64,000 nucleotides of DNA from UBA3537 sp038138145 (GTDB taxonomy: Bacteria; Bacteroidota; Bacteroidia; Flavobacteriales; Flavobacteriaceae): positions 186,001 to 250,000 of the forward strand of contig JAYQDD010000002.1 in NCBI GenBank assembly GCA_038138145.1, given 5' to 3'. Under the pieces are notes generated by a model. That model saw nothing but the letters and a program-made list of their open reading frames with translations. It made no database searches and had not been told where the DNA came from. Positions 18,151-27,974 of the stretch are shown piece after piece. The position numbers and the translations under genes were made by a program. How positions within the stretch are numbered: position 1 is the first letter of the stretch; every line of letters begins with the position of its first letter.

Positions 18151-18636
18151 ATGGCACAAGTAGGTATTATTATGGGAAGTGACAGCGATATGCCGGTCAT
18201 GAAAGAAGCGGTAGAAATCCTTAAAAACTTCGATATTGACGTTGAAGTTGATATTGTTTCGGCACACCGCACACCTGAAAAATTATTTGAATACGGCAAG
18301 ACTGCACATGAAAGAGGATTAAAAGTCATTATCGCTGGTGCTGGTGGTGCTGCTCATCTTCCAGGGATGATTGCCGCTATTAGTCCATTGCCCATCGTTG
18401 GAGTTCCTGTAAAATCAAGTAATTCTATTGATGGATGGGACTCAGTACTATCGATTCTTCAAATGCCTGGCGGGGTGCCTGTAGCAACCGTAGCTCTAAA
18501 TGGCGCCAAAAATGCCGGGATTTTGGCTGCGCAAATTATAGGTGCATCTGACCAATGTGTTTTAGATAAAATTCAAGTTTATAAACAAGGATTGAAACTC
18601 AAAGTCGAAAACGCTTCAAAAAATCTTAAGCCCTAA
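18151..18636 (+). CDS. purE: N5-CAIR mutase PurE (class I)
   Basis: Converts N5-CAIR to CAIR, the step after PurK. The start MAQVGIIMGSDSDMPVM has the signature GSxSD loop; SAHRTPEKL supplies the catalytic His; GAGGAAHLPGM and GVPVKSSNSIDGWDSVLSI are the other family motifs. It has 161 residues, as expected. It is tightly coupled to purK and followed after 19 bases by the M3 peptidase gene. Confidence 0.97.
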   Translation: MAQVGIIMGSDSDMPVMKEAVEILKNFDIDVEVDIVSAHRTPEKLFEYGKTAHERGLKVIIAGAGGAAHLPGMIAAISPLPIVGVPVKSSNSIDGWDSVLSILQMPGGVPVATVALNGAKNAGILAAQIIGASDQCVLDKIQVYKQGLKLKVENASKNLKP

Positions 18637-18655
18637 TTCAGAAGAAAACCATCTT

Positions 18656-20683
18656 ATGAATATTTTGAACAAGCGCTTTGAAACGCCCTACGGTACTGCA
18701 CCTTTTTCAAAAATAAAAGCAAGTGATTTTCTACCTGCTTTCAAAACAGCTATTGTCAATTCCAAAGCAACCATAAATAAAATTTGTGAAAATAATGACA
18801 CACCCTCTTTCGAGAATACTATTGTAGCTTTAGAGTTTTCGTCCTTAGAATTGGAACGAATTTCAAGTCTTTTTTTCAATTTGAATGCTGCAGAAACCAA
18901 CCAAGAGATTCAGTTAATTGCTCAAGAAGTCTCGCCATTGTTGGCGGAATTTTCAAATGATGTAGCCCTAAACGAAGTTCTTTTTCAAAAAATCAAACAT
19001 GTTTTTGATCTCAAAGACACTTTAGATTTGTCTCCAGAACAACACCAACTTCTTGAAAAAAAATACAAAAGCTTTTCTAGAAATGGTGCTTTACTTCCCG
19101 AAAACGACAAAAATAAACTCAGGGAAATCGATAAATCATTGAGTCGTTTAAAACTCACTTTTGGCGAACATTTACTCGCCGAAACAAACAGATTTGAACT
19201 TCACCTAAAAAAAGAGTCTGACTTAGAGGGATTGCCAGAAGATGAAAAAGAAGTCGCCAAATTGTTGGCGGAAAAAAAGGGAAAAGACGGTTGGATAATA
19301 ACGCTTGACTATCCAAGCTATATCCCCTTTATGACATATGCCAAAAATAGATCCTTACGCAAAAAACTGGCGTGTGCTTTTGGTCAAAAAGGTTTTCACA
19401 ATGACAATCTTGACAACCAAGAACTTGTTTTAAGCATCGCAAAACTTCGACACCAAAGAGCCAACCTTTTGGGGTACAAAACCCATGCGCGCTATGTACT
19501 TGAAGAACGTATGGCCAAAACGCCTGAAACAGTCATCCAATTTTTGTCCGATTTACTTGACAAAGCTCGTCCATTTGCACAAAAAGAATTTGCGGATTTA
19601 AGCGCTTTCGCACAAAAAAGTGATGGCATACAAGAACTTCAAAAATGGGATAATGCATACTATTCGGAACAACTAAAAAAACAAAATTTTGATATTGACG
19701 ATGCCCAACTCAAACCCTATTTTAAGCTCGAAAATGTGATTGATGGTGCTTTTCAAATCGCCAAAAAACTTTTTGGGCTTAGATTCGAAAAAAACGAGGA
19801 TATTGATGTGTACCACGACGACGTTATGACCTATAAAGTAATGGATGAAGCATCAAATCTTGTAGCAATTTTTTATGCTGATTTTTTTCCTAGGCAAGGA
19901 AAACGAAGTGGCGCTTGGATGACCTCTTTTAAGCCTCAATATGTTTTGAATGAGAAAAATGAAAGACCACATGTGTCTATTGTATGCAACTTTACGAAAC
20001 CTACCAAAACTAAACCATCGTTACTCACGTTCAATGAAGTGACAACACTCTTTCACGAATTTGGACATGCATTACACGGCATGTTGGCCAACACAACCTA
20101 CCCTAGTCTTTCAGGGACGAACGTTGCTTGGGATTTTGTGGAATTACCAAGTCAATTGATGGAAAATTGGTGCTATGAAAAAGAAGCGTTAAGCTTATTT
20201 GCAAAACATTACGAAACAGGGGAGCTCATCCCTATAGAATGGATTGAAAAACTAAAAGCAGCTGGAAAATTTCAACAAGGGATGCAAACCCTTCGTCAGT
20301 TGAGTTTTGCCATCTTAGATATGAGCTGGCATGCACAAGACCCTTCCGCAATTGAAGATGTCAAGGCACACGAAAAAAAAGTATTTTCTGCCACACAACT
20401 ATTTCCAGATGTTACCGAAAATTGTATGTCTACAGCTTTTGCACATATTTTTCAAGGGGGCTATTCGTCTGGCTATTATAGCTACAAATGGGCGGAGGTT
20501 CTGGATGCTGATGCTTTTGCTTATTTTAAAAGCAAAACTATTTTTGACAGTGAAATTTCAAAAGGTTTGAAACAGCACATTTTGAGCAAAGGAGGTACAG
20601 AAGATCCGCATGTACTGTACAAACGTTTTAGAGGAAAAACTGCAACTAATAAAGCACTTTTAGAACGTGGTGGTCTTCTTTAA
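18656..20683 (+). CDS. M3-family zinc metallopeptidase (oligopeptidase/dipeptidyl carboxypeptidase type)
   Basis: A 675-residue cytosolic thimet-type peptidase without signal sequence. The zinc motif is TLFHEFGHALHG with the downstream Glu in WDFVELPSQLMENW; substrate-binding FQGGYSSGYYSYKWAEVLDADAF (quoted in part as GYSSGYYSYKWAEV) lies near the C-terminus. The N-terminus MNILNKRFETPYGTAPFSKI is typical of Bacteroidota members close to Dcp and oligopeptidase A. It breaks down short peptides, possibly including those taken up by SusCD systems. The end overlaps the convergent membrane-protein gene by 24 bases. Confidence 0.95.
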   Translation: MNILNKRFETPYGTAPFSKIKASDFLPAFKTAIVNSKATINKICENNDTPSFENTIVALEFSSLELERISSLFFNLNAAETNQEIQLIAQEVSPLLAEFSNDVALNEVLFQKIKHVFDLKDTLDLSPEQHQLLEKKYKSFSRNGALLPENDKNKLREIDKSLSRLKLTFGEHLLAETNRFELHLKKESDLEGLPEDEKEVAKLLAEKKGKDGWIITLDYPSYIPFMTYAKNRSLRKKLACAFGQKGFHNDNLDNQELVLSIAKLRHQRANLLGYKTHARYVLEERMAKTPETVIQFLSDLLDKARPFAQKEFADLSAFAQKSDGIQELQKWDNAYYSEQLKKQNFDIDDAQLKPYFKLENVIDGAFQIAKKLFGLRFEKNEDIDVYHDDVMTYKVMDEASNLVAIFYADFFPRQGKRSGAWMTSFKPQYVLNEKNERPHVSIVCNFTKPTKTKPSLLTFNEVTTLFHEFGHALHGMLANTTYPSLSGTNVAWDFVELPSQLMENWCYEKEALSLFAKHYETGELIPIEWIEKLKAAGKFQQGMQTLRQLSFAILDMSWHAQDPSAIEDVKAHEKKVFSATQLFPDVTENCMSTAFAHIFQGGYSSGYYSYKWAEVLDADAFAYFKSKTIFDSEISKGLKQHILSKGGTEDPHVLYKRFRGKTATNKALLERGGLL

Positions 20684-21502
20684 GAGTTCAAAACCTATCC
20701 ATAAAACCCACCAAAAAATGGGAAGTGCTTCTATCCAAAATGCTGTGAAATAGTGTGACCTTTTAGGTGAACTTTTGATTAAAAAAAAGACCAATAAAAG
20801 CAATGTCGTTAAGGAAGAAAAAAACTCAACTTCATTAAAATCATCTGCAAAAATCAAGGATACAAATAACAAAAGCACCCCTAAATAGCTTAATTTTTTG
20901 GTATTATTTTGCCCCATGCGTTGTGGAATTGTAGAGAGTTTCAAATCATCAAAATTCATATCTCTGATTTCGAATGGAAGCATTAAAATAAAAATAAACA
21001 CAAAACGTTCCAATACCCACCAATACTGAATCTTGGTGAGCTCAAGACCACTTTGTAATTGTGGAAGAAAAGCTGTTGTGGCCGCCCAAACAAAAGCGAT
21101 GATATAAATTTTTAACCCACTAATTTTTCTTAAACTTTTTGACGAAATCCATTTTAAAGGCATTGCATAAAAAAAAGTGATTAACCCTAGGAAAAATAAA
21201 CTGTATTGCACCTCCGTTTTCAATCCAAAAAAACAAATAAAAAAAGCTATAAAACAAAAAGCACTAAGGATTTGAATTTCTTTGAGTTTCGTAGTGAGCG
21301 AACGGTAATGAAATTTGGCTAAACCAAAATACTTTACAAAATTGTATCCGAAAATTGTCGCACAAAACAGGGTTATTAAAAAAACTAAGTCTGCGGTTTG
21401 TTCCGTACGTAGCTGTGTCAAATGAGATAAGGCAAGGACCGAAAACGCCACATGAACACTGCTGTTGATATAAAATTTAAATAAACGTTTTAAAAAACTC
21501 AC
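20660..21502 (-). CDS. Polytopic membrane protein, UbiA-like
   Basis: A 280-residue protein with about eight hydrophobic helices. The layout and a motif near residue 180 (LPFEIRDMNFDDLK) recall the second Asp-rich motif of UbiA prenyltransferases. The first motif, normally NDxxDxxxD, is not recognisable: the matching helix reads GYNFVKYFGLAKFHYRSL. Loss of this motif argues against ordinary prenyl transfer, so the true function is open. It is a single-gene unit divergent from gcvP. Confidence 0.75.
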   Translation of the reverse strand: MSFLKRLFKFYINSSVHVAFSVLALSHLTQLRTEQTADLVFLITLFCATIFGYNFVKYFGLAKFHYRSLTTKLKEIQILSAFCFIAFFICFFGLKTEVQYSLFFLGLITFFYAMPLKWISSKSLRKISGLKIYIIAFVWAATTAFLPQLQSGLELTKIQYWWVLERFVFIFILMLPFEIRDMNFDDLKLSTIPQRMGQNNTKKLSYLGVLLLFVSLIFADDFNEVEFFSSLTTLLLLVFFLIKSSPKRSHYFTAFWIEALPIFWWVLWIGFELLKKTTTF

Positions 21503-21588
21503 TTTGCAAAAATAACCAAACTGTTGATAAGCTTAAAAATCGGTTAAAAACTTTAATTTATTAACAAAAAAAAGCATGAATAAATCCG

Positions 21589-21596
21589 TAATTTTG
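21589..21596 (+). promoter_or_regulatory. Probable -7 element of the gcvP promoter
   Basis: TAATTTTG matches TAnnTTTG exactly and lies 24 bases before the gcvP ATG. No convincing TTTG is seen at the -33 distance. Confidence 0.5.
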
Positions 21597-21620
21597 TTTA
21601 GATTTTTAAAGATGTAAAAT

Positions 21621-24467
21621 ATGAACCCAGATATTTTTTCACAAAGACATATTGGTCCTAATGCCGCACAGATTAAGGAAATGTTAGATGTGGTTGGTGT
21701 AGATTCAATCGAGGAATTGATTGACCAAACGGTACCCCATAATATAAGGTTGCAAACCTCTTTAAATCTAGAAAAACCACTAAGTGAACAAGAATTTCTG
21801 GAACACATACATAAACTTGGCGCAAAAAATAAAGTCTTCAAATCTTATGTGGGCATGGGATATCATCCCAGTAACCTTCCAGCAGTGATTCAAAGAAATA
21901 TTTTAGAAAATCCAGGATGGTATACCGCCTATACGCCATATCAAGCTGAAATTGCTCAAGGTCGGTTGGAAGCTTTACTCAATTTTCAAACCATGGTTAC
22001 TGATTTGACGGGCATGGAATTGGCCAATGCCTCTCTGCTCGATGAAAGTACTTCGGCAGCCGAAGCCATGGCACTTTTGTTTGCTGTAAGAGAGCGTGTT
22101 GCTGTAAAATCAGGAGTGGTCAAATTTTTTGTTTCAGATGATATTTTCCCGCAGACCTTAGCCGTACTTCAAACAAGAGCAACACCCATTGGTATTGAAC
22201 TTGTAGTAGGTAAAACAGAAGATTTTGATTTTAACTCTAATTTTTTTGGAGCACTCGTTCAATATCCAGGCGCATCTGGGAAAATAATGAACCTCAAAGA
22301 GTTTATTTCAAAGGCCAATTCAAGCCAAATCAAAGTTGCTGTTGCAGCTGATATCCTCAGTTTGGTAGTCCTCGAAGCTCCTGGTCATTTTGGCGCCGAT
22401 GTTGTTGTGGGCACTACACAACGTTTTGGGATACCCATGGGGTATGGCGGCCCTCACGCCGCATATTTTGCCACCAAAGAGGCATACAAACGCCATATTC
22501 CAGGACGAATCATTGGCGTAACAAAAGATATGAATGGAGAGCGTGCACTCCGAATGGCACTTCAAACAAGAGAACAACACATCAAAAGAGATCGAGCAAC
22601 GTCCAATATTTGTACCGCACAAGTCTTACTTGCCGTGATGGCGGGAATGTATGCTGTTTATCATGGCCCAAAAGGGCTAAAATACATCGCCAATAAAGTG
22701 CATCAAAATGCTGCGCTTTTAGCTAAGTCTTTGACAAATGCAGGTTTGACTTTAGAAAATGAAACCTTTTTCGATACCATTCGCATAAAAGTAACTGATA
22801 CTAAAAAAGTCAAAGAAATTGCTTTATCTAATGAAGTTAATTTTTATTATCCTGATGCAACCACAGTTTCTATTTCAATTAATGAAACGACCAACAAAAA
22901 AGACCTTGAACAGGTTCTTTCTATAGTATCAGAAGCGCTCAACAAAATGATAACGCTAGAATCAATGAGCGAGGGTCAACTTCCAGAGCATCTCATTAGA
23001 AACTCGGATTTTCTTACCAACAGCGTTTTTAATTCCTATCATTCTGAGACCGAATTGATGCGTTACATCAAACGTTTAGAACGTAAAGACTTGGCATTAA
23101 ATTTTTCGATGATTTCATTAGGATCATGCACGATGAAGCTTAATGCAGCAGTTGAAATGTTGCCTTTGAGTTGGTCCAACTGGGGGAATATCCACCCTTT
23201 TGCGCCTTTAGATCAAGTACAAGGGTACACCGAAGTCTTGAGGACATTAGAAAAACAACTAAATGAAATCACTGGCTTTTCTGGGACGTCATTGCAACCA
23301 AATTCTGGTGCACAAGGAGAATTTGCTGGATTAATGACCATAAAAGCGTATCACGAATCTCGAGGGGATTACCACAGAAATATCTGCATCATTCCCTCAT
23401 CGGCACACGGAACAAATCCAGCGAGTGCAGTGATGGCTGGTATGAAAGTTGTGGTTACAAAATCTTCAGAAAACGGAAATATTGATGTAGAAGATTTACG
23501 TGAAAAAGCCATGCAACACAAAGATCATCTAGCAGCGCTTATGGTGACCTACCCTTCTACTCATGGAGTGTATGAGTCAGCCATTAAAGAAATTACACAA
23601 ATCATTCACGACCATGGTGGCCAAGTCTATATGGATGGTGCCAACATGAATGCACAAGTTGGACTCACCAATCCAGGTCAGATTGGAGCCGATGTGTGTC
23701 ACCTCAACTTACACAAAACGTTTGCCATTCCTCATGGTGGTGGAGGTCCTGGTGTTGGTCCTATTTGTGTGGCCGAACAACTTGTGCCTTTTCTTCCAGG
23801 AAATCCTGTTATAAAAACTGGAGGAACACAAGCCATCACCTCAATATCAGGTGCTCCTTTTGGCTCTGCTTTGGCTTGTCTCATTTCCTATGGATACATT
23901 AAAATGCTTGGAGCAGAAGGGCTAACTAAAGCAACAAAAGTTGCCATACTGAATGCAAACTATATCAAAGAACGTCTTGAAGGATATTACCCAACGCTTT
24001 ACACAGGAGAACAAGGTCGAGCAGCACACGAAATGATTATTGATTGTCGTTCATTCAAAACCAACGGCATTGAAGTTACAGATATTGCAAAACGACTGAT
24101 GGATTATGGATTTCATGCGCCAACAGTCTCTTTCCCTGTTGCAGGAACTATGATGATTGAACCCACAGAAAGTGAAAGTAAAGCAGAAATGGATCGGTTT
24201 TGTGATGCAATGATTTCTATTCGTCAAGAAATTGACCAAGCCAGTAAGTCGGAAGCTAACAACCCCCTGAAAAATGCTCCGCATACGCAAGAAATGATTT
24301 GCAGCGATGAATGGGATTTACCCTATACAAGAACTACTGCAGCATTTCCTTTAGCCTATATAAAAGAAGATAAATTTTGGCCTTCTGTACGTCGTGTAGA
24401 CGATGCTTATGGCGATCGAAATTTGATATGTACATGCGCTCCAATTGATGAATACGCCGAAGTTTAA
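21621..24467 (+). CDS. gcvP: Glycine dehydrogenase (decarboxylating), P protein
   Basis: PLP enzyme of the glycine cleavage system; it decarboxylates glycine and passes the aminomethyl group to lipoylated H protein. This is the long fused form (948 residues) with both halves: the N-terminal half starts DIFSQRHIGPN, and the C-terminal half carries the PLP lysine in HLNLHKTFAIPHGGGGPG. Other conserved stretches are SLGSCTMKLNA and NSGAQGEFAGL. The partners gcvT and gcvH are not in the window. The downstream ketoacyl synthase begins 10 bases after the stop and may be co-transcribed. Confidence 0.97.
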   Translation: MNPDIFSQRHIGPNAAQIKEMLDVVGVDSIEELIDQTVPHNIRLQTSLNLEKPLSEQEFLEHIHKLGAKNKVFKSYVGMGYHPSNLPAVIQRNILENPGWYTAYTPYQAEIAQGRLEALLNFQTMVTDLTGMELANASLLDESTSAAEAMALLFAVRERVAVKSGVVKFFVSDDIFPQTLAVLQTRATPIGIELVVGKTEDFDFNSNFFGALVQYPGASGKIMNLKEFISKANSSQIKVAVAADILSLVVLEAPGHFGADVVVGTTQRFGIPMGYGGPHAAYFATKEAYKRHIPGRIIGVTKDMNGERALRMALQTREQHIKRDRATSNICTAQVLLAVMAGMYAVYHGPKGLKYIANKVHQNAALLAKSLTNAGLTLENETFFDTIRIKVTDTKKVKEIALSNEVNFYYPDATTVSISINETTNKKDLEQVLSIVSEALNKMITLESMSEGQLPEHLIRNSDFLTNSVFNSYHSETELMRYIKRLERKDLALNFSMISLGSCTMKLNAAVEMLPLSWSNWGNIHPFAPLDQVQGYTEVLRTLEKQLNEITGFSGTSLQPNSGAQGEFAGLMTIKAYHESRGDYHRNICIIPSSAHGTNPASAVMAGMKVVVTKSSENGNIDVEDLREKAMQHKDHLAALMVTYPSTHGVYESAIKEITQIIHDHGGQVYMDGANMNAQVGLTNPGQIGADVCHLNLHKTFAIPHGGGGPGVGPICVAEQLVPFLPGNPVIKTGGTQAITSISGAPFGSALACLISYGYIKMLGAEGLTKATKVAILNANYIKERLEGYYPTLYTGEQGRAAHEMIIDCRSFKTNGIEVTDIAKRLMDYGFHAPTVSFPVAGTMMIEPTESESKAEMDRFCDAMISIRQEIDQASKSEANNPLKNAPHTQEMICSDEWDLPYTRTTAAFPLAYIKEDKFWPSVRRVDDAYGDRNLICTCAPIDEYAEV

Positions 24468-24477
24468 ACAAAAAAAT

Positions 24478-25536
24478 ATGAGCATTCGCATAACAGGAAC
24501 AGGCAGTTATATACCTGATTTAGTTCAAAAGAATAACGATTTTATTCGTAGTGAATTTTTTACCATTGATGGAGAAGCTATTGATACGCCAACAGACGTT
24601 ATTGTCGATAAATTTAAAGCCATCACAGGGATTTCAGAACGACGTTATGCCAACCACAAACTTACAGCTTCCGACCTTGGTGCTTTTGCTGGAGAAAAAG
24701 CCATTGCAGATGCAAAAATTGACCCTGAGACTTTGGATTATATCATTTGTGCACACAACTTTGGTGATGTCAAACACAACGCCATTCAAAGCGATATTCT
24801 TCCATGTTTGGCTGCACGAATAAAACATCTTTTAAAAATAAAAAATCCAAAATGTGTGGCCTATGATATTCTTTTTGGCTGTCCAGGCTGGGTAGAAGGT
24901 GTGGTTCAAGCACAAGCATTCATAAAGGCGGGGATGGCAAAGCGTTGTTTGGTTATAGGTGCCGAAACGCTTTCAAGGGTGGTTGATCCCTTTGATCGAG
25001 ATTCAATGATTTATGCCGATGGTGCTGGCGCAACCATTGTAGAAGCCAGCGAGGACGAAGGCGGAATTATTGCCCACGAATCTGCTTCGTTCACCCATGA
25101 CGAAGTATATCATTTATTTTTTGGAAATTCAAACAATAAAAGCCAGGACGAAGATGTGCGCTTCATCAAAATGTATGGGCGTAAAATTTATGAATTTGCA
25201 TTAAATAACGTTCCAAATGCATTGAAAACTTGTTTAGACAAAAGTGGCTATTCTATACAAGATGTCAAGAAAATTTTGATTCATCAAGCCAATGAAAAAA
25301 TGGATGAAGCCATTGTAAAGCGCTTTTATAGACTCTACAAAACACCTGTGCCTGAACATATAATGCCCATGACCATTCATAAGCTCGGCAATAGTTCTGT
25401 GGCAACGGTACCCACGTTATATGATTTAATTCGAAATGGCGAACTTGAAGAGCACACGCTCCATAAAGGCGATATTATTATATTTGCAAGCGTAGGCGCT
25501 GGTATGCACATCAACGCCATTGTTTATAAATATTAA
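24478..25536 (+). CDS. Beta-ketoacyl-ACP synthase III-like enzyme
   Basis: Thiolase-fold condensing enzyme of about 352 residues. The ATG giving MSIRITGTGSYIPD fits the family start. The KAS III triad is present: Cys135 in FGCPGWVEG, His in ILIHQANEKM, Asn in KLGNSSVATVP. The sequence around the Cys differs from housekeeping FabH, so it probably belongs to a specialised KAS III group that starts a non-standard acyl chain. It is followed without a gap by a methyltransferase and then a glycosyltransferase, suggesting a small lipid or secondary-metabolite pathway. Its substrate is unknown. Confidence 0.88.
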   Translation: MSIRITGTGSYIPDLVQKNNDFIRSEFFTIDGEAIDTPTDVIVDKFKAITGISERRYANHKLTASDLGAFAGEKAIADAKIDPETLDYIICAHNFGDVKHNAIQSDILPCLAARIKHLLKIKNPKCVAYDILFGCPGWVEGVVQAQAFIKAGMAKRCLVIGAETLSRVVDPFDRDSMIYADGAGATIVEASEDEGGIIAHESASFTHDEVYHLFFGNSNNKSQDEDVRFIKMYGRKIYEFALNNVPNALKTCLDKSGYSIQDVKKILIHQANEKMDEAIVKRFYRLYKTPVPEHIMPMTIHKLGNSSVATVPTLYDLIRNGELEEHTLHKGDIIIFASVGAGMHINAIVYKY

Positions 25537-26058
25537 ATGTACGACGATAACTTTCCAACAAAGCGGTATAATCTAACCCTTGATTTTGTAAAACAACATA
25601 TCAGTAAAAGCGAAAAAATTCTTGATCTGGGTGTTAAAAATCCACTTTCAGAATTATTGAAATCAAATGGGTTTTCTGTAACCAATACAAATGGTGAGGA
25701 CCTTGATCTTGATTGTTCTTGTGTTCAAAATTCGTCTGTAGAAGTGGTTACTGCTTTTGAAATTTTAGAACATTTGGTTTCCCCATTTACAATTTTGAAA
25801 GAAATCAAAGCCAAAAAATTAATCGCCAGTGTTCCTTTAAATCTTTGGTTTTCAAGTGCTTACAGAAGTAAAACAGATCCACGAGATCGTCATTTTCATG
25901 AATTTGAAGATTGGCAATTCGATTGGTTGTTAGATAAAGCAGGATGGCAAATTACGGACAGAAAAAAATGGACTAACCCAACTAAAAAAATTGGAATTCG
26001 CCCAATATTTAGATACTTTACACCAAGATATTACATCATCTACGCCGAACGAAAATGA
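25537..26058 (+). CDS. SAM-dependent methyltransferase, class I
   Basis: A 173-residue protein with a short class I methyltransferase fold: motif I ILDLGVKNPLSELL, an acidic strand LDLDCSC, and VVTAFEILEHLVSPFTIL, which resembles methyltransferase type 11. The second half includes FHEFEDWQFDWLLDKAGW. The glycine-rich loop is weak (DLGVKNP rather than DxGxGxG), so SAM binding is likely but not certain. The ATG abuts the stop codon of the ketoacyl synthase and its end overlaps the glycosyltransferase by 4 bases. Confidence 0.85.
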   Translation: MYDDNFPTKRYNLTLDFVKQHISKSEKILDLGVKNPLSELLKSNGFSVTNTNGEDLDLDCSCVQNSSVEVVTAFEILEHLVSPFTILKEIKAKKLIASVPLNLWFSSAYRSKTDPRDRHFHEFEDWQFDWLLDKAGWQITDRKKWTNPTKKIGIRPIFRYFTPRYYIIYAERK

Positions 26059-26909
26059 GGTTTTACGTCGTCATACCAGCACATAACGAAGAGACATACA
26101 TTAGAGATTGCTTAATTTCATTGGCTGAACAATCACTGCCGCCAAAGAAAATCATTGTTGTTAATGATCATTCAAGTGACCAAACCCCAACAATTGTTGA
26201 TGAGCTCAAAACCCTCTATCCATGTATTGATATGGTAAACCATCAATCTTCAGAAAAGCATTTGCCTGGCGAAAAAATAATCACTGCGTTTTATAAAGGA
26301 TTTGAACAATTAGATGAGGCATACGATGTGGTTTGTAAATTTGATGCGGATTTAATTTTTCCAAAAAATTATTTAGAAACACTCGCAAAGCATTACAAAA
26401 AGGACCCAAAACTTGGCCTTATTGCAGGGCACTGCTACATTGAAAAAAACAAGCAATGGATTTTAGAAAATTTAACTTCAAATGATCATATCAGAGGCCC
26501 ATTGAAGGCCTACAGAAAAGCATGTTTTGAGGCCATTGGTGGTCTAAAAAAATCGATGGGTTGGGACACTATAGACGAACTTGTTGCGCTGTACAATGGA
26601 TGGTCTTTTCGAACAGATGACACATTACATGTAAAACATATGAAACCCACAGGATCAACCTACAACAAAAGTGCAAAACACTTTCAAGGTATAGCACTCT
26701 ACAAAATGCGTAATGGGTTTGTTTTGGCCTTTTTATCGGCCTTAAAATTGGCCTACAAAAAAAGAAAAATGCGTCTTTTTTTGGATTATATGATGGGTTA
26801 TTTGAAAGCGTGGCGCGAAAAAATGCCTTTTATTGTTTCTACCGATGAAGGAGCTTTTATAAGAGCATACCGCTGGAAAAAAATTAGGACATTAGTCTTT
26901 CGTTTCTAA
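26055..26909 (+). CDS. Glycosyltransferase family 2
   Basis: A 284-residue GT-A enzyme. It begins FYVVIPAHNEETYIRDCL, then IIVVNDHSSDQTPTIV, and the metal-binding DXD-like site KFDADLIFPKNY. The C-terminal part has a basic region and few hydrophobic residues, so it is soluble or membrane-associated rather than polytopic. It is the last gene of the gcvP-side run, coupled to the methyltransferase by a 4-base ATGA overlap, and its end overlaps the convergent ilvE by 4 bases. It may glycosylate the product of the two upstream genes. Confidence 0.9.
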   Translation: MRFYVVIPAHNEETYIRDCLISLAEQSLPPKKIIVVNDHSSDQTPTIVDELKTLYPCIDMVNHQSSEKHLPGEKIITAFYKGFEQLDEAYDVVCKFDADLIFPKNYLETLAKHYKKDPKLGLIAGHCYIEKNKQWILENLTSNDHIRGPLKAYRKACFEAIGGLKKSMGWDTIDELVALYNGWSFRTDDTLHVKHMKPTGSTYNKSAKHFQGIALYKMRNGFVLAFLSALKLAYKKRKMRLFLDYMMGYLKAWREKMPFIVSTDEGAFIRAYRWKKIRTLVFRF

Positions 26910-27964
26910 GATTTAACCTTAATCATCCAATTCAATTCGTCCGGAACTACTCCTGCACGAACGCCATTTAGTGTATCCAAAACCATTTGTCCAACTGGAC
27001 TTTCATCAGAAACATGAATAGTTGTGTCTTTGTACCCAATATCCTGAATCATTGCAATCCCAACGGCTGTACCCGTCCCAAAAGCTTCCTCTAACGTGCC
27101 TTTGTTTGAGGCCTCAATAATTTCATCAATCGTGATTGATCGTTCTATAACTTCGCACCCTTTGTGACGCAAGAGCTCAATGACACTCATTCTTGTAATC
27201 CCTGCCAAAATAGAACCGTCTAAATTTGGGGTAATGATTTTACCCCCTATTTTAAAGAAAATATTCATGGTTCCTACTTCTTGAATCGTTTTAAAATGTT
27301 GCGCATCTAACCATAAAACTTGATCGTACCCCCTTGCTTTTGCGTCTTCTGTAGGCAAAATTGCAGCTGCATAATTCCCCGCAGCTTTGGCCTCGCCAGT
27401 ACCACCATGAGCCGCACGTATATAGTTGGTTTCTGCGTACAAGCGTATTCTTTTGTTATAAATTGGATTGGAGGGCGAAGCCATGATGATAAATTTGTAT
27501 CGAGTGGCTGCTCTCATTCCGATAAAGGCCTCATCAGCGTACATAAAAGGGCGAAGATACAATGCACTTCCTTGTTGTGGTGGTATCCATTTTTTATCTA
27601 AATCGACCAAGGTTTTAAGCGCATCAACAAAAAGTTGTTCTGGAAATTCGGGCATACCCAGTCTTCGTGCACTAAAATTTAATCGTTTTGCATTTTGCTC
27701 AGGACGAAACAGCATAGGAGTTCCATGGGTATCTATTGTTGCTTTCATCCCTTCAAAAATGGCTTGACCATAGTGCAACGCCATGGCTGCAGGATGTGTT
27801 GGAATCAGCCCCATAGGAATGATTTTGGGGACTTGCCAAGCTCCATTTTGGAAGGCACATACAAACATATGGTCTGTAAAAGTTCTTCCAAGAGGAATGT
27901 CGTTAAAATCTAAATCTCTGATTTTAGATTCTTTTATTTTTTCGATGTGTATTGGGGTACTCAT
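26906..27964 (-). CDS. ilvE: Branched-chain amino acid aminotransferase
   Basis: Class IV PLP aminotransferase for the last step of Val, Leu and Ile synthesis and the first of their breakdown. It is the long (type II) form of 352 residues. Conserved stretches are the PLP lysine in AKAAGNYAAAILPTEDAKA, GYDQVLWLD, IQEVGTMNIFF, and the phosphate site EEAFGTGTAVGI. It lies 10 bases downstream of the enoyl-CoA hydratase gene on the same strand, so both may be transcribed together. Confidence 0.95.
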   Translation of the reverse strand: MSTPIHIEKIKESKIRDLDFNDIPLGRTFTDHMFVCAFQNGAWQVPKIIPMGLIPTHPAAMALHYGQAIFEGMKATIDTHGTPMLFRPEQNAKRLNFSARRLGMPEFPEQLFVDALKTLVDLDKKWIPPQQGSALYLRPFMYADEAFIGMRAATRYKFIIMASPSNPIYNKRIRLYAETNYIRAAHGGTGEAKAAGNYAAAILPTEDAKARGYDQVLWLDAQHFKTIQEVGTMNIFFKIGGKIITPNLDGSILAGITRMSVIELLRHKGCEVIERSITIDEIIEASNKGTLEEAFGTGTAVGIAMIQDIGYKDTTIHVSDESPVGQMVLDTLNGVRAGVVPDELNWMIKVKS

Positions 27965-27974
27965 TAATTTTAAT

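Noticed and set aside
21533..21841. A 102-codon minus-strand frame over the gcvP promoter and start
   Set aside because: It opposes the conserved gcvP N-terminus and carries no motif.
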